64,000 nucleotides of DNA from Bacteroides sp. (GTDB taxonomy: Bacteria; Bacteroidota; Bacteroidia; Bacteroidales; Bacteroidaceae). Positions 37,165-45,718 of this stretch are shown here, in pieces. The number at the start of each line of letters is the position of its first letter. Position 1 is the stretch's first letter. The position numbers were made by a program, and so were the translations under genes. Location: contig JAGOOC010000008.1 of the NCBI GenBank assembly GCA_017992695.1, positions 1-64,000 of the forward strand. Direction: 5' to 3'. The notes beneath the pieces are model-generated. The model did not search any database. It had not been told where the DNA came from and was given only the letters and a program-made list of their open reading frames with translations.

Positions 37165-40100
37165 TTATTCTTTTACTACATTGATGAATAAAGAAAAGTC
37201 GTCAAAATTAAGCTCTGTTCCGTCTGTTACTTTCTCTGACAACTGTAAAGGCGGTATGCCCAATACTTGGTTACAAATATAACCATTATATTCATTTACA
37301 GCATCATCTGTCTGAGGATTTTTTGATAATGTTATTTTGATTTTATCTGTTATCTCAAAGCCACTCGACTTGCGAATGTTCTGAATGCGATTCACCAATT
37401 CGCGGGCAATACCCTCCCGACGAAGCTCTTCGGTTATGGTAACTTCTAGGGCAACGGTCAGTTTCCCTTCGTTAGCAACCAACCATCCGGGAATGTCTTC
37501 ACTAAATATTTCTACATCGGCAGTCTCTACGATGGCTTCTTCACCATTCAGCTTCAATACATAACGACCATTTCTTTCTAATTTGGCAATATCTTCTTGT
37601 GTCATTTCGGCTACAGCAGCAGCTACAGCTTTCATTTGTTTGCCGAACTTCGGTCCTAATTTTTTGAAGTCGCATTTCACTTTTTTCACCAGTACACCCG
37701 CATCTCCATCTACAAACTTGATCTCCTTTACGTTTACCTCATTCATGATAAGCGCCTTTACGGCTTCAACGTGCGCTTTCTGTGCATCGTCCGTTACCGG
37801 AACCATGATACATTGTAGTGGCTGACGAACTTTGATGTTCACCTTGCGGCGAAGAGCCAACACCATTGAGGTCACATCTTGAGCCATCTTCATGCGATCT
37901 TCCAGCCCTTTATCGATAATAGCTTCTTGGTATTCGGGGAAGCGAGCTAGGTGAATAGAAACCACTTCGTCACGCCCTGTAGCTGTAATTAAGTCGGTGT
38001 ATAAACGATCGGCATAAAACGGAGCGATAGGTGCCATCAGTTTGGCTACTGTTTCAAGGCAAGTGTACAATGTTTGGTAAGCCGATAGTTTATCTTGTGT
38101 AAACTCTCCTCCCCAGAAACGTTTGCGATTCAAGCGAACATACCAGTTAGAGAGGTTGTCGTTGACAAAGTCCGAGATCAAACGTCCCGCACGAGTCGGT
38201 TCATATTCATTATAACAGTTGTCTACCTCTTTAACCAAGGTGTTCAGCACCGACAATACCCAGCGGTCAATTTCCGGGCGTTCGTTCATCGGAACATCTG
38301 CTTCTTTGTATTCAAATCCGTCTACATTGGCATAAAGCGCAAAGAACGAATAGGTATTATATAGTGTGCCGAAGAATTTGCGGCGTACCTCTTCGATGCC
38401 TTCCACGTCGAATTTCAAGTTATCCCATGGAGATGAATTGGTAATCATGTACCAACGCAGAGGGTCTGAGCCATATTTCTCGATGGTCGAGAACGGATCA
38501 ACCGCATTGCCCAATCGTTTCGACATTTTGTTGCCACTCTTGTCGAGCACCAAGCCATTCGAAATAACGGCTTTGTAAGACACACTGTCGAATACCATTG
38601 TAGAGATGGCGTGCAGGGTAAAGAACCATCCTCGAGTTTGGTCTACTCCTTCGGCTATGAAGTCGGCAGGATATACATCGTGACTGTCCAGTAGCTCTTT
38701 GTTCTCAAACGGATAGTGAATCTGGGCATAAGGCATTGCACCCGAATCAAACCATACATCGATCAGGTCTGTTTCGCGTTTCATCGGTTTACCCGTTGGC
38801 GATACCAAGATGATGTCATCTACGTACGGGCGGTGCAGGTCTATTTTATCGTAGTTCTCTCCGGTATAAGCTCCGGGCACAAAACCGTTATCCTTATACG
38901 GATTAGAAGCCATACATCCGGCTGCAACCGATTTTTCGATCTCATTGTACAGTTCTTCAACTGACTCAATGCAAATCTCCTCGGTATGGTCTTCTGTGCG
39001 CCAGATTGGTAACGGTGTACCCCAATAGCGCGAACGGCTCAAGTTCCAGTCATTCAGGTTCTCTAACCATTTGCCAAAACGGCCTGTACCGGTCGATTCT
39101 GGTTTCCAGTTAATGGTTTTATTTAGCTCCATCATGCGCTCTTTGCAAGCGGTTGAACGGATGAACCAACTGTCTAGCGGATAGTAAAGCACCGGTTTAT
39201 CGGTACGCCAGCAGTGCGGATAGCTATGCACATGTTTCTCTATTTTGAACGCAAGGTTGCTTGCCTTCATCATCATGCAAAGGCTTACGTCGAGTGATTC
39301 GTCCTGATCGGTCAATGTAGGGTCGTAGGCATTCTTTACAAAACGGCCGGCATATTCTCTATATAACTCTACGTTAACATGCTCTTTTACAAATGTTGCG
39401 TCGAGTTCATCTAACGTATAGAATTTACCTGTAAGATCTACCATTGGGCGCAGTTCGCCTTTCGTATTGATGAGCTGCAACGGTGGAACACCGGCATTTT
39501 TAGCTACCAGAGCATCATCTGCACCAAAGGTGGGAGCAATGTGTACGATACCTGTACCGTCTTCGGTTGTTACAAAATCGCCCGATATCACACGGAACGC
39601 ACCTTGACCGGGGTTTACCCAAGGCATCAGCTGCTCATATTCCATTCCTACCAAGTCGCTGCCTTTGTATTCAGCCACCACTTTGAACGGTATGAGTTTA
39701 TCTCCTGTATTGTAGGCATCGAGTGGCAGCTCGGCAGCTTTAGGGTTGAAGTGAGTGTTCAGCAAAGCTTTGGCCAGTACCACGGTGATGGGTTGTCCGG
39801 TATAAGCATTGTACGATTGTACAGCTACATAATCGATCTTCGGGCCAACACAGAGAGCTGTGTTCGACGGCAACGTCCACGGAGTGGTAGTCCAGCCAAT
39901 GAAGTAGGGAGTTCCCCACGCAGCCATTTCATTTTTAGGGTTTTTTATTTTAAACTGAGCGACCACGGTCGTGTCTTTCACGTCGCGGTAACATCCCGGC
40001 TGATTTAGTTCGTGAGAGCTCAACCCCGTGCCGGCAGCCGGTGAATAGGGCTGAATGGTGTAACCTTTATAGAGTAAGTCTTTTTTGTAGAGCTGTTTCA

Positions 40101-40593
40101 ACAGCCACCACAATGTTTCGATGTAGCGGTTATCATAGGTGATATAGGGGTGTTGCATATCTACCCAATATCCCATTTTATGTGTCAAGTCCTCCCACTC
40201 TTTGGTGAATTTCATCACATCTTTGCGGCAAGCAGCATTATATTCGGCTACTGTAATTGATTTACCGATATCCTCTTTGGTAATACCTAACGTTTTTTCG
40301 ACGCCCAACTCTACCGGAAGTCCGTGCGTATCCCATCCGGCTTTACGCATTACTTGGAAACCCTTCATGGTTTTGTAGCGACAGAAAATATCTTTGATTG
40401 AACGGGCCATTACGTGGTGAATACCCGGCATACCATTGGCTGATGGAGGCCCTTCGTAAAACACAAACGAAGGACAACCTTCGCGTTCGGTCATACTTTT
40501 GGCAAAAACTTCATTTTCGTCCCATTTCTTCAGCACCTCTTTGTTTACCTGCGCGAGGTCAAACTGTGAATATTCGGTAAATCTCTTACTCAT
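37165..40593 (-). CDS. ileS: Isoleucyl-tRNA synthetase, type 2 with GIHH signature
   Basis: A 1142-residue class I synthetase that charges tRNA-Ile. It has a catalytic domain split by the CP1 editing domain (TTTPWTLPSNTA; GTGIVHIAPTFG), KMSKR at residues 689-693, and an anticodon-binding C-terminal half. The length and KMSKR fit the eukaryote-like IleRS2 group. The class I HxGH signature is altered to G57-I-H-H60 within NGMPGIHHVMA. Such GxHH enzymes have been reported as strongly mupirocin-resistant. It heads a run with traR/dksA, lspA and a DUF4296 gene. Confidence 0.96.
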   Translation of the reverse strand: MSKRFTEYSQFDLAQVNKEVLKKWDENEVFAKSMTEREGCPSFVFYEGPPSANGMPGIHHVMARSIKDIFCRYKTMKGFQVMRKAGWDTHGLPVELGVEKTLGITKEDIGKSITVAEYNAACRKDVMKFTKEWEDLTHKMGYWVDMQHPYITYDNRYIETLWWLLKQLYKKDLLYKGYTIQPYSPAAGTGLSSHELNQPGCYRDVKDTTVVAQFKIKNPKNEMAAWGTPYFIGWTTTPWTLPSNTALCVGPKIDYVAVQSYNAYTGQPITVVLAKALLNTHFNPKAAELPLDAYNTGDKLIPFKVVAEYKGSDLVGMEYEQLMPWVNPGQGAFRVISGDFVTTEDGTGIVHIAPTFGADDALVAKNAGVPPLQLINTKGELRPMVDLTGKFYTLDELDATFVKEHVNVELYREYAGRFVKNAYDPTLTDQDESLDVSLCMMMKASNLAFKIEKHVHSYPHCWRTDKPVLYYPLDSWFIRSTACKERMMELNKTINWKPESTGTGRFGKWLENLNDWNLSRSRYWGTPLPIWRTEDHTEEICIESVEELYNEIEKSVAAGCMASNPYKDNGFVPGAYTGENYDKIDLHRPYVDDIILVSPTGKPMKRETDLIDVWFDSGAMPYAQIHYPFENKELLDSHDVYPADFIAEGVDQTRGWFFTLHAISTMVFDSVSYKAVISNGLVLDKSGNKMSKRLGNAVDPFSTIEKYGSDPLRWYMITNSSPWDNLKFDVEGIEEVRRKFFGTLYNTYSFFALYANVDGFEYKEADVPMNERPEIDRWVLSVLNTLVKEVDNCYNEYEPTRAGRLISDFVNDNLSNWYVRLNRKRFWGGEFTQDKLSAYQTLYTCLETVAKLMAPIAPFYADRLYTDLITATGRDEVVSIHLARFPEYQEAIIDKGLEDRMKMAQDVTSMVLALRRKVNIKVRQPLQCIMVPVTDDAQKAHVEAVKALIMNEVNVKEIKFVDGDAGVLVKKVKCDFKKLGPKFGKQMKAVAAAVAEMTQEDIAKLERNGRYVLKLNGEEAIVETADVEIFSEDIPGWLVANEGKLTVALEVTITEELRREGIARELVNRIQNIRKSSGFEITDKIKITLSKNPQTDDAVNEYNGYICNQVLGIPPLQLSEKVTDGTELNFDDFSLFINVVKE

Positions 40594-40657
40594 GGTTTTA
40601 TTATGATTTTACGATTGACAATTACAGTTAGGGATACCCCCTCTTTTTATAAGGGTG

Positions 40658-40665
40658 CAAATTTA
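40658..40665 (-). promoter_or_regulatory. -7 box for ileS
   Basis: The minus strand reads TAAATTTG, a match to TAnnTTTG, with a leader of about 60 bases. No T-box was recognised. Confidence 0.5.
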
Positions 40666-40716
40666 CAAAAACATTTGCTTTATTATCTATAAAAGAGCGT
40701 AAAAAGTATTTGGACT

Positions 40717-40799
40717 AAGAGTGTGCATTTAACAGTGTGTTAAGTACGTACTTAACACACTGTTAAATGCACACTCTTGCCATGCAAGAGTATATACTA
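40717..40799. repeat. Palindromic extragenic element, copy B (perfect 62-bp palindrome)
   Basis: Bases 40717-40747 and 40748-40778 are exact reverse complements with no loop, giving a 62-bp perfect palindrome centred on GTAC. It is bounded by AAGAGT and ACTCTT. A 7-base spacer and a half unit (AAGAGTATATACT, 40786-40798) follow on the right. The layout is thus the mirror image of copies A and C. It sits upstream of the ileS promoter and downstream of the RRM gene terminator, in a 393-base gap. Apart from these, the gap shows nothing. Confidence 0.9.
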
Positions 40800-40936
40800 T
40801 TTAAAGATTTGATATATAGTAGTTAAGAAGCATTTTAGGTGAGGATTATTCGGTTCTTTACAACCATTCGAATACATACTTTTTCTTTTTAGAACAAGGT
40901 GTTTTTATGCTTTTGGCTACGAGGGTATATATAGAA

Positions 40937-40966
40937 AAAGGGATACACCTTGCGGTATATCCCTTT
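40937..40966 (-). terminator. Terminator of the RRM gene
   Basis: A 13-base stem with one mismatch (40937-40949 with 40954-40966), a 4-base loop and a T run on the minus strand. It lies 20 bases after the RRM stop. Confidence 0.88.
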
Positions 40967-40986
40967 AATTTATCCTTGTTAATGGA

Positions 40987-41232
40987 TTAGTTACGAGGTA
41001 GAGCTTCTTTAACTACCATCTGACGACCTTCGTATTCTGCGCCGTTTAATTCAGCGATAACACGTTGAGCTTCTTCGTCATTTGACATTTCAACAAAAGC
41101 AAATCCTTTAGATCTTTTTGTGTCGCGGTCTGTGATCAGTTTAACTGAATCTACTGTTCCGTATTCTTCCATTACTTGTCTCAAATCTGCTTCCTTAACA
41201 CGATAGCTAAGGTTTCCAATATACATGTTCAT
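40987..41232 (-). CDS. RRM-domain RNA-binding protein
   Basis: An 81-residue protein that is a single RNA recognition motif. RNP2 is MYIGNLSY near the N-terminus and RNP1 is KGFAFVEM near residue 42. Proteins of this size are abundant in Bacteroidetes, where small RRM proteins may act as RNA chaperones in place of other families. The 236 bases upstream are AT-rich and divergent from the M28 gene; no clear promoter match was found there for this gene. It has a good terminator downstream. Confidence 0.92.
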   Translation of the reverse strand: MNMYIGNLSYRVKEADLRQVMEEYGTVDSVKLITDRDTKRSKGFAFVEMSNDEEAQRVIAELNGAEYEGRQMVVKEALPRN

Positions 41233-41471
41233 AAAATAAAAAAAATAAAAATTGATAAAATAAAATTAGAAACAACAGAGGTTTGAGATAAATTCGAATT
41301 CAACAGAAAATGCGAAAAAAGAAACTTACAAAACGTTCAAATTGTTTTCTGAGTACAAAGAACGACATTATAATTGAATTATCAACTACAAACCTCTATT
41401 TATTTTCATAAATCACTGAATATTATTCAAATTGAGTGATAAATGAGAGTAATTTTTTGTTTTAAAGTATG

Positions 41472-41479
41472 TATCTTTG
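41472..41479 (+). promoter_or_regulatory. -7 box for the M28 peptidase gene
   Basis: TATCTTTG matches TAnnTTTG. The longest open frame starts at 41469, inside this box, so translation must start further down, at 41502. Confidence 0.6.
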
Positions 41480-41501
41480 CCGCAATCAACAAATACACAT
41501 C

Positions 41502-42518
41502 ATGAATTTGAAAACGCTATTTATACTATCTGTCTCTCTTTTTTGTAGTCTCGCACATGCTCAGATCCCCTCGCTCCTCTCCTCCAAGCTAACGCCTATG
41601 GAAAAAGGATTGCAAAGTATTACCCGACAAACCGCCGAAGCACAAGTGGGATTCTTAGCTTGTGATGACATGGAAGGAAGAGAAGCGGGATTCAAAGGAT
41701 CGCGTCTGGCCGCTCAATACATTGCTTCACTTTTGCAGATGACCGGCATCCAACCGTTGGGAGAGAGTTACTTTCAGGCTTTCGATGCCTATCGTAAAGA
41801 GCGGCAGCAGCGCGGACGCTTTCAAGTGCATCCCGATTCTATCGCCATTTTAAATAAAGGTGTTCATCAACGGCTATCCATGAACAATGTATTGGGCATG
41901 ATACCCGGAAAGCGTACCGATGAATATGTAATAGTAGGTGCGCACTTCGATCATCTGGGTGTAGATGTGACATTAAACGGTGATTGCATCTATAACGGAG
42001 CCGATGACAATGCTTCGGGTGTATCGGCCGTGCTGCAAATAGCGCGTGCTTTTGTTCTCAGTGGGAAAAAGCCTGAGCGTACGGTCATCTTTGCCTTCTG
42101 GGATGGCGAAGAGAAAGGGCTGCTTGGCTCTTCTTACTTTGTGCAGAACTGTTCGTTCTTAAAGCAAATCAAAGGTTACCTCAATTTTGATATGATTGGG
42201 CGTAATAATAAACCGGAGAATCCCAAGCATGTGGTTTACTTCTATACTGAATCTCATCCGGAATTCGAACAGTGGTTGAAACAAGACATTCAGCGTTATG
42301 GATTGGGGTTAGAGCCCAATTATCGCCCGTGGGACAAGCCGGTGAGTGGTAGCGACAATGCTTCGTTTGCTAAGCACGATATTCCAATTATATGGTATCA
42401 TACCGATGGGCATCCCGATTATCATCAGCCTTCTGACCATGCAGCTATGCTGAATTGGGACAAATTAGTCGCTATCACTCAAGCTTCGTTTCTAACGATG
42501 TGGAAACTGGCTAATTGA
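41502..42518 (+). CDS. Exported M28 family zinc aminopeptidase
   Basis: A 338-residue protein with a signal peptide ending near SLAHAQ (residue about 20). The M28 catalytic domain shows the co-catalytic zinc ligands in order: GAHFDHLG, NGADDNASGV, DGEEKGLLGSSYF, FDMIGR and the C-terminal DYHQPSDH. It should release N-terminal amino acids from peptides in the periplasm or at the surface. The promoter match at 41472 sets the start. It is monocistronic, followed by a short lysine-rich ORF on the other strand. Confidence 0.92.
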   Translation: MNLKTLFILSVSLFCSLAHAQIPSLLSSKLTPMEKGLQSITRQTAEAQVGFLACDDMEGREAGFKGSRLAAQYIASLLQMTGIQPLGESYFQAFDAYRKERQQRGRFQVHPDSIAILNKGVHQRLSMNNVLGMIPGKRTDEYVIVGAHFDHLGVDVTLNGDCIYNGADDNASGVSAVLQIARAFVLSGKKPERTVIFAFWDGEEKGLLGSSYFVQNCSFLKQIKGYLNFDMIGRNNKPENPKHVVYFYTESHPEFEQWLKQDIQRYGLGLEPNYRPWDKPVSGSDNASFAKHDIPIIWYHTDGHPDYHQPSDHAAMLNWDKLVAITQASFLTMWKLAN

Positions 42519-42538
42519 CGTTCGCAGTCAGTTCTTAT

Positions 42539-42664
42539 TTATTTTATGCCTGCTGTAGAACTGCTCTTGCTTTGTTTTTCGCGCTGATATTCACTCAAGG
42601 GTTTGGAGCTCGGTTTATCCGACTTCTCTTTCTTGACTTCTTTTTTCTTTTCTAGACCTTTCAT
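42539..42664 (-). CDS. Short lysine-rich protein
   Basis: A 41-residue open frame that starts MKGLEKKKEVKKEKSDK and is very rich in lysine, serine and glutamate, with no hydrophobic segment. It lies between convergent genes. Very short proteins of this composition starting MKGLEKKK are, to my recollection, common in Bacteroides, so I treat it as a likely gene. Its function is unknown and disorder is expected. A terminator hairpin lies upstream at 42725-42777. Confidence 0.55.
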   Translation of the reverse strand: MKGLEKKKEVKKEKSDKPSSKPLSEYQREKQSKSSSTAGIK

Positions 42665-42724
42665 GATTCAATAATTTAAAAATTGATAATATACTTGCAA
42701 GATACGGCTTTACTAGGGAATATT

Positions 42725-42777
42725 ACCATAAAGTCCCCCTTATTGTTTGATCTTAACAATAAGGGGGACTTTATGGT
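42725..42777. terminator. Strong hairpin terminator between convergent units
   Basis: A perfect 23-base stem (42725-42747 with 42755-42777) with five consecutive G:C pairs in the centre and a 7-base loop. On the minus strand it lies about 60 bases after the xylE stop and probably ends the xylose operon. Confidence 0.88.
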
Positions 42778-42837
42778 TTAATAATTCTCAGAATATTTAG
42801 GGTATTCTGCTTTAAATACTCCGTTTAAAAAGAGATG

Positions 42838-44292
42838 TTACGCTTTTTTCTTCCAAAGCTGATTCATTGCTTCGAGGGTTTTCCCTTTTGTCTCGGGCAC
42901 CCAACGCCATACAAAGAGAGCAGCCAGCACACAAATAATACCATAGAGGCTGTATGCAAACATCGGGCTGAAGTCATAAAGAGCCGGGAAAGTAGATGAT
43001 ATAATGTAATTGAATATCCATTGGAAAGCCACCGCAATGGCTATTGCTTTGCCACGAATGGTATTGGGAAAAATCTCTGCGATTAAGACCCAACAGATAG
43101 GTCCCCAAGACATCATGAAGAAGGCGGCGTAAACAATAACGGAGAGTACGGGCGCAATGCCTTTGATCGCCATGCTGTCGCACAAAGCCACTGAAAATGC
43201 ACCAACTGCCATGCCGATAGAGCCAATGATGAGCAAAGGTTTCCGGCCGAATTTGTCGACAGTGAAAATTGCGATCAAGGTAAAAATAATATTAACGACT
43301 CCCATAATAACGGTCTGCATCATGCCTCCCCCTTCGGCACCGGCATTTTCGAATATGCGGGGTGCGTAATAAAGCACCGCATTGATACCAATGGCTTGCT
43401 GAAAGACAGAAAGAAGAATACCAATTACAATGACCGTGCCACCATAAGCAAATAATTTCTCTGTTTTCTCGTGAGCCGTTGCTTTGATTTCACTCAAAAT
43501 CTCTTTGGCTTTGCGTGTACCGTTTACCTTTTCAAGTATCGAAAACGCTTTATTGTCTTGTTGCATCATCACCAAGTAGCGGGGCGATTTGGGTACAAAA
43601 AACAGCAACAACCCAAAAAGCATGGCAGGAAAAGCCTCCGAACCGAACATATAGCGCCACCCTTCGGTTACCGTCCACATGTCCGACTGATTGCTCACCG
43701 TTAGAATGCCCGTCAATTCATCTTTTATCAAAATGGGATTGCTGTGCCCACCCAAAATAAGGTAGTTCACAAAATAGACCACCAGCATACCGAAGATGAT
43801 GGCAAACTGATTGCAGGAAACGAGTGTGCCGCGAATTTCTGAAGGGGCAATTTCTGCAATATACATGGGGCATACTGCTGAAGCCAGCCCTACTCCGACC
43901 CCGCCGATGATGCGGTAGAAATTAAAAGCAATCAATAGGTTCAGATTCGGCTTGCCGTAGTCGAAAAATAAGAATTCGGGATAATAGGAGCCCAAAGCTG
44001 ATAAGAAGAATAGAACGGCAGCCAGCCTTAAGGAATTTCTTCGTCCCAAACGAGAAGCAAACAGACCCGACAAAGCTCCTCCCAGCACACAGCCTATAAG
44101 AGCGCTGGATGAAGTGATGCCGTGCATTACTTTGTTGTATTGAAAATCAGTTGCTGTCAAGAAGAAAGCTTCGAGTCCTTTTTCGGCCCCTGAGATAACA
44201 GCCGTGTCGTATCCAAAGAGGAGTCCGCCAAGAATGGCGACTACGGTAATAGAATAAAGGTAAAGTTTACTACCGTTTGCAGATGTGTTCAT
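42838..44292 (-). CDS. xylE: Xylose:H+ symporter (MFS sugar porter)
   Basis: A 484-residue inner-membrane transporter with twelve hydrophobic helices. Sugar-porter signatures are visible: GGLLFGYDTAVISG in helix 1, RIIGGVGVGLASAVCPMYIAE in the first half, QQAIGINAVLYYAPRIF in helix 7 and VPETKGKTLE at the C-terminus. The upstream isomerase and kinase genes identify xylose as the likely substrate. It is separated from xylA by 69 bases that contain an inverted repeat, and is the last gene of the operon. Confidence 0.92.
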   Translation of the reverse strand: MNTSANGSKLYLYSITVVAILGGLLFGYDTAVISGAEKGLEAFFLTATDFQYNKVMHGITSSSALIGCVLGGALSGLFASRLGRRNSLRLAAVLFFLSALGSYYPEFLFFDYGKPNLNLLIAFNFYRIIGGVGVGLASAVCPMYIAEIAPSEIRGTLVSCNQFAIIFGMLVVYFVNYLILGGHSNPILIKDELTGILTVSNQSDMWTVTEGWRYMFGSEAFPAMLFGLLLFFVPKSPRYLVMMQQDNKAFSILEKVNGTRKAKEILSEIKATAHEKTEKLFAYGGTVIVIGILLSVFQQAIGINAVLYYAPRIFENAGAEGGGMMQTVIMGVVNIIFTLIAIFTVDKFGRKPLLIIGSIGMAVGAFSVALCDSMAIKGIAPVLSVIVYAAFFMMSWGPICWVLIAEIFPNTIRGKAIAIAVAFQWIFNYIISSTFPALYDFSPMFAYSLYGIICVLAALFVWRWVPETKGKTLEAMNQLWKKKA

Positions 44293-44310
44293 ATTGTATT
44301 AGATGATTTA

Positions 44311-44351
44311 ATGCGCCAGTATATTCTTAATACACGAACATACCGGCGCAT
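44311..44351 (-). promoter_or_regulatory. Intercistronic hairpin between xylA and xylE
   Basis: Arms 44311-44322 and 44340-44351 pair over 12 bases on the transcribed (minus) strand with one G-T wobble; the ends are ATGCGCC and GGCGCAT. It may stabilise the upstream xylA message or lower xylE expression. It has no T run, so a full terminator is unlikely. Confidence 0.6.
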
Positions 44352-44361
44352 GAATAAAAAA

Positions 44362-45678
44362 TTAGCAGTACATATTTACAATCGCCTCGTAAAGTTCTTG
44401 TTTACCGCTTATCTGTTTGGGCTCGCCATTGGCTTTGGCATAAGCGACCAAATCTTCCAATGTCATTTTACCCTCTTCAAACGCTTTACCTTTGCCGCTA
44501 TCAAACGAAGCATAACGGTCGGATAACATTTTCTGATAGGGCGATTCGTTCAATAGTGCTGCAGCAGACTCTAAAGCACGTGCCATAACGTCCATAGCAG
44601 CAATATGCGCGATAAAGATATCTTCCGGATCGGTAGAGTTGCGGCGAGTTTTGGCATCAAAATTGGTGCCTCCATTACCTAAACCATTGTTGCGAATGAT
44701 TTGCATCATGGCTTGAGTCAGTTCAAAGTTATCGATTGGGAACTGATCCGTATCCCATCCGTTCTGATAATCGCCGCGATTGGCATCGATAGAACCCAGC
44801 ATGCCGTTATCCACAGCTACAGCCAATTCGTGCTCGAACGTGTGACCGGCCAGTGTGGCGTGATTCACTTCGATATTTAACTTGAAATCTTTCTCCAAAC
44901 CATGAGCTTTCAAGAAACCGATAACGGTTTCGGCATCTACATCGTATTGATGTTTGGTTGGCTCCATTGGTTTAGGTTCAATGAGGAATGTTCCTTTGAA
45001 TCCACGTGCACGGGCATAGTCGCGAGCCACAGTCAGCATTTGTGCCAAATGTTCTTTTTCGCGCTTCTGATCGGTGTTCAGCAGTGACATGTACCCTTCG
45101 CGGCCACCCCAAAACACATAATTCTGACCTCCCAATTCGATGGTGGCATCAATTGCATTCTTTATTTGGATAGCAGCACGTGCTACTACATTAAAATCGG
45201 GGTTGGTAGCAGCGCCATTCATGTAGCGAGCATGGCTAAATACATTGGCAGTACCCCACAACAGTTTAATGCCTGTCTCGGCTTGTTTTTGTTTAGCATA
45301 GGCAACAATTGCCTTTAAATTGGCTTCATACGCTTCAACGGTATCGGCTTCGTCTACCAAGTCTACATCGTGAAAACAATAATACTCAATTCCTACCTTC
45401 TGCATAAATTCAAAACCGGCATCAAGCTTGTGCTTGGCTGCTTCAACCGCATCCTTGGTATCGTTCCAAGGAAACTGCTTAGTACCCCCACCAAACGGGT
45501 CGCCGCCTTCGGCACAGAGGGTATGCCACCAGGCCATGGAAAACTTCAACCACTCTTTCATTTTTTTACCATTGATCACCTTCTCTGCATCGTAATAACG
45601 AAATGCCATCGGGTTTCTACTCTCTTTACCTTCAAATTTAATTTTTTCTATTCCCGGGAAATACGCTTTAATTGCCAT
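44362..45678 (-). CDS. xylA: Xylose isomerase
   Basis: A 438-residue metal-dependent TIM-barrel enzyme that converts D-xylose to D-xylulose. It is the class II (long) type, starting [17 protein letters not shown] and continuing [14 protein letters not shown]. Active-site segments include [40 protein letters not shown] and [12 protein letters not shown]. The open frame extends upstream to 45813 across the end of xylB, but only the ATGs at 45681 and 45678 give the family N-terminus. It lies 40 bases after xylB. Confidence 0.96.
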   Translation of the reverse strand: MAIKAYFPGIEKIKFEGKESRNPMAFRYYDAEKVINGKKMKEWLKFSMAWWHTLCAEGGDPFGGGTKQFPWNDTKDAVEAAKHKLDAGFEFMQKVGIEYYCFHDVDLVDEADTVEAYEANLKAIVAYAKQKQAETGIKLLWGTANVFSHARYMNGAATNPDFNVVARAAIQIKNAIDATIELGGQNYVFWGGREGYMSLLNTDQKREKEHLAQMLTVARDYARARGFKGTFLIEPKPMEPTKHQYDVDAETVIGFLKAHGLEKDFKLNIEVNHATLAGHTFEHELAVAVDNGMLGSIDANRGDYQNGWDTDQFPIDNFELTQAMMQIIRNNGLGNGGTNFDAKTRRNSTDPEDIFIAHIAAMDVMARALESAAALLNESPYQKMLSDRYASFDSGKGKAFEEGKMTLEDLVAYAKANGEPKQISGKQELYEAIVNMYC

Positions 45679-45718
45679 CATACTTGTTTGTTTATTAATG
45701 AAAAATTTATGTTGATTA

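Noticed and set aside
39541..40008. 155-codon plus-strand frame within ileS
   Set aside because: Antisense to a clear synthetase, with no domain of its own.
40594..40716. T-box riboswitch upstream of ileS
   Set aside because: The leader is only about 60 bases after the predicted promoter and shows no T-box sequence; T-boxes are also not expected in this phylum.
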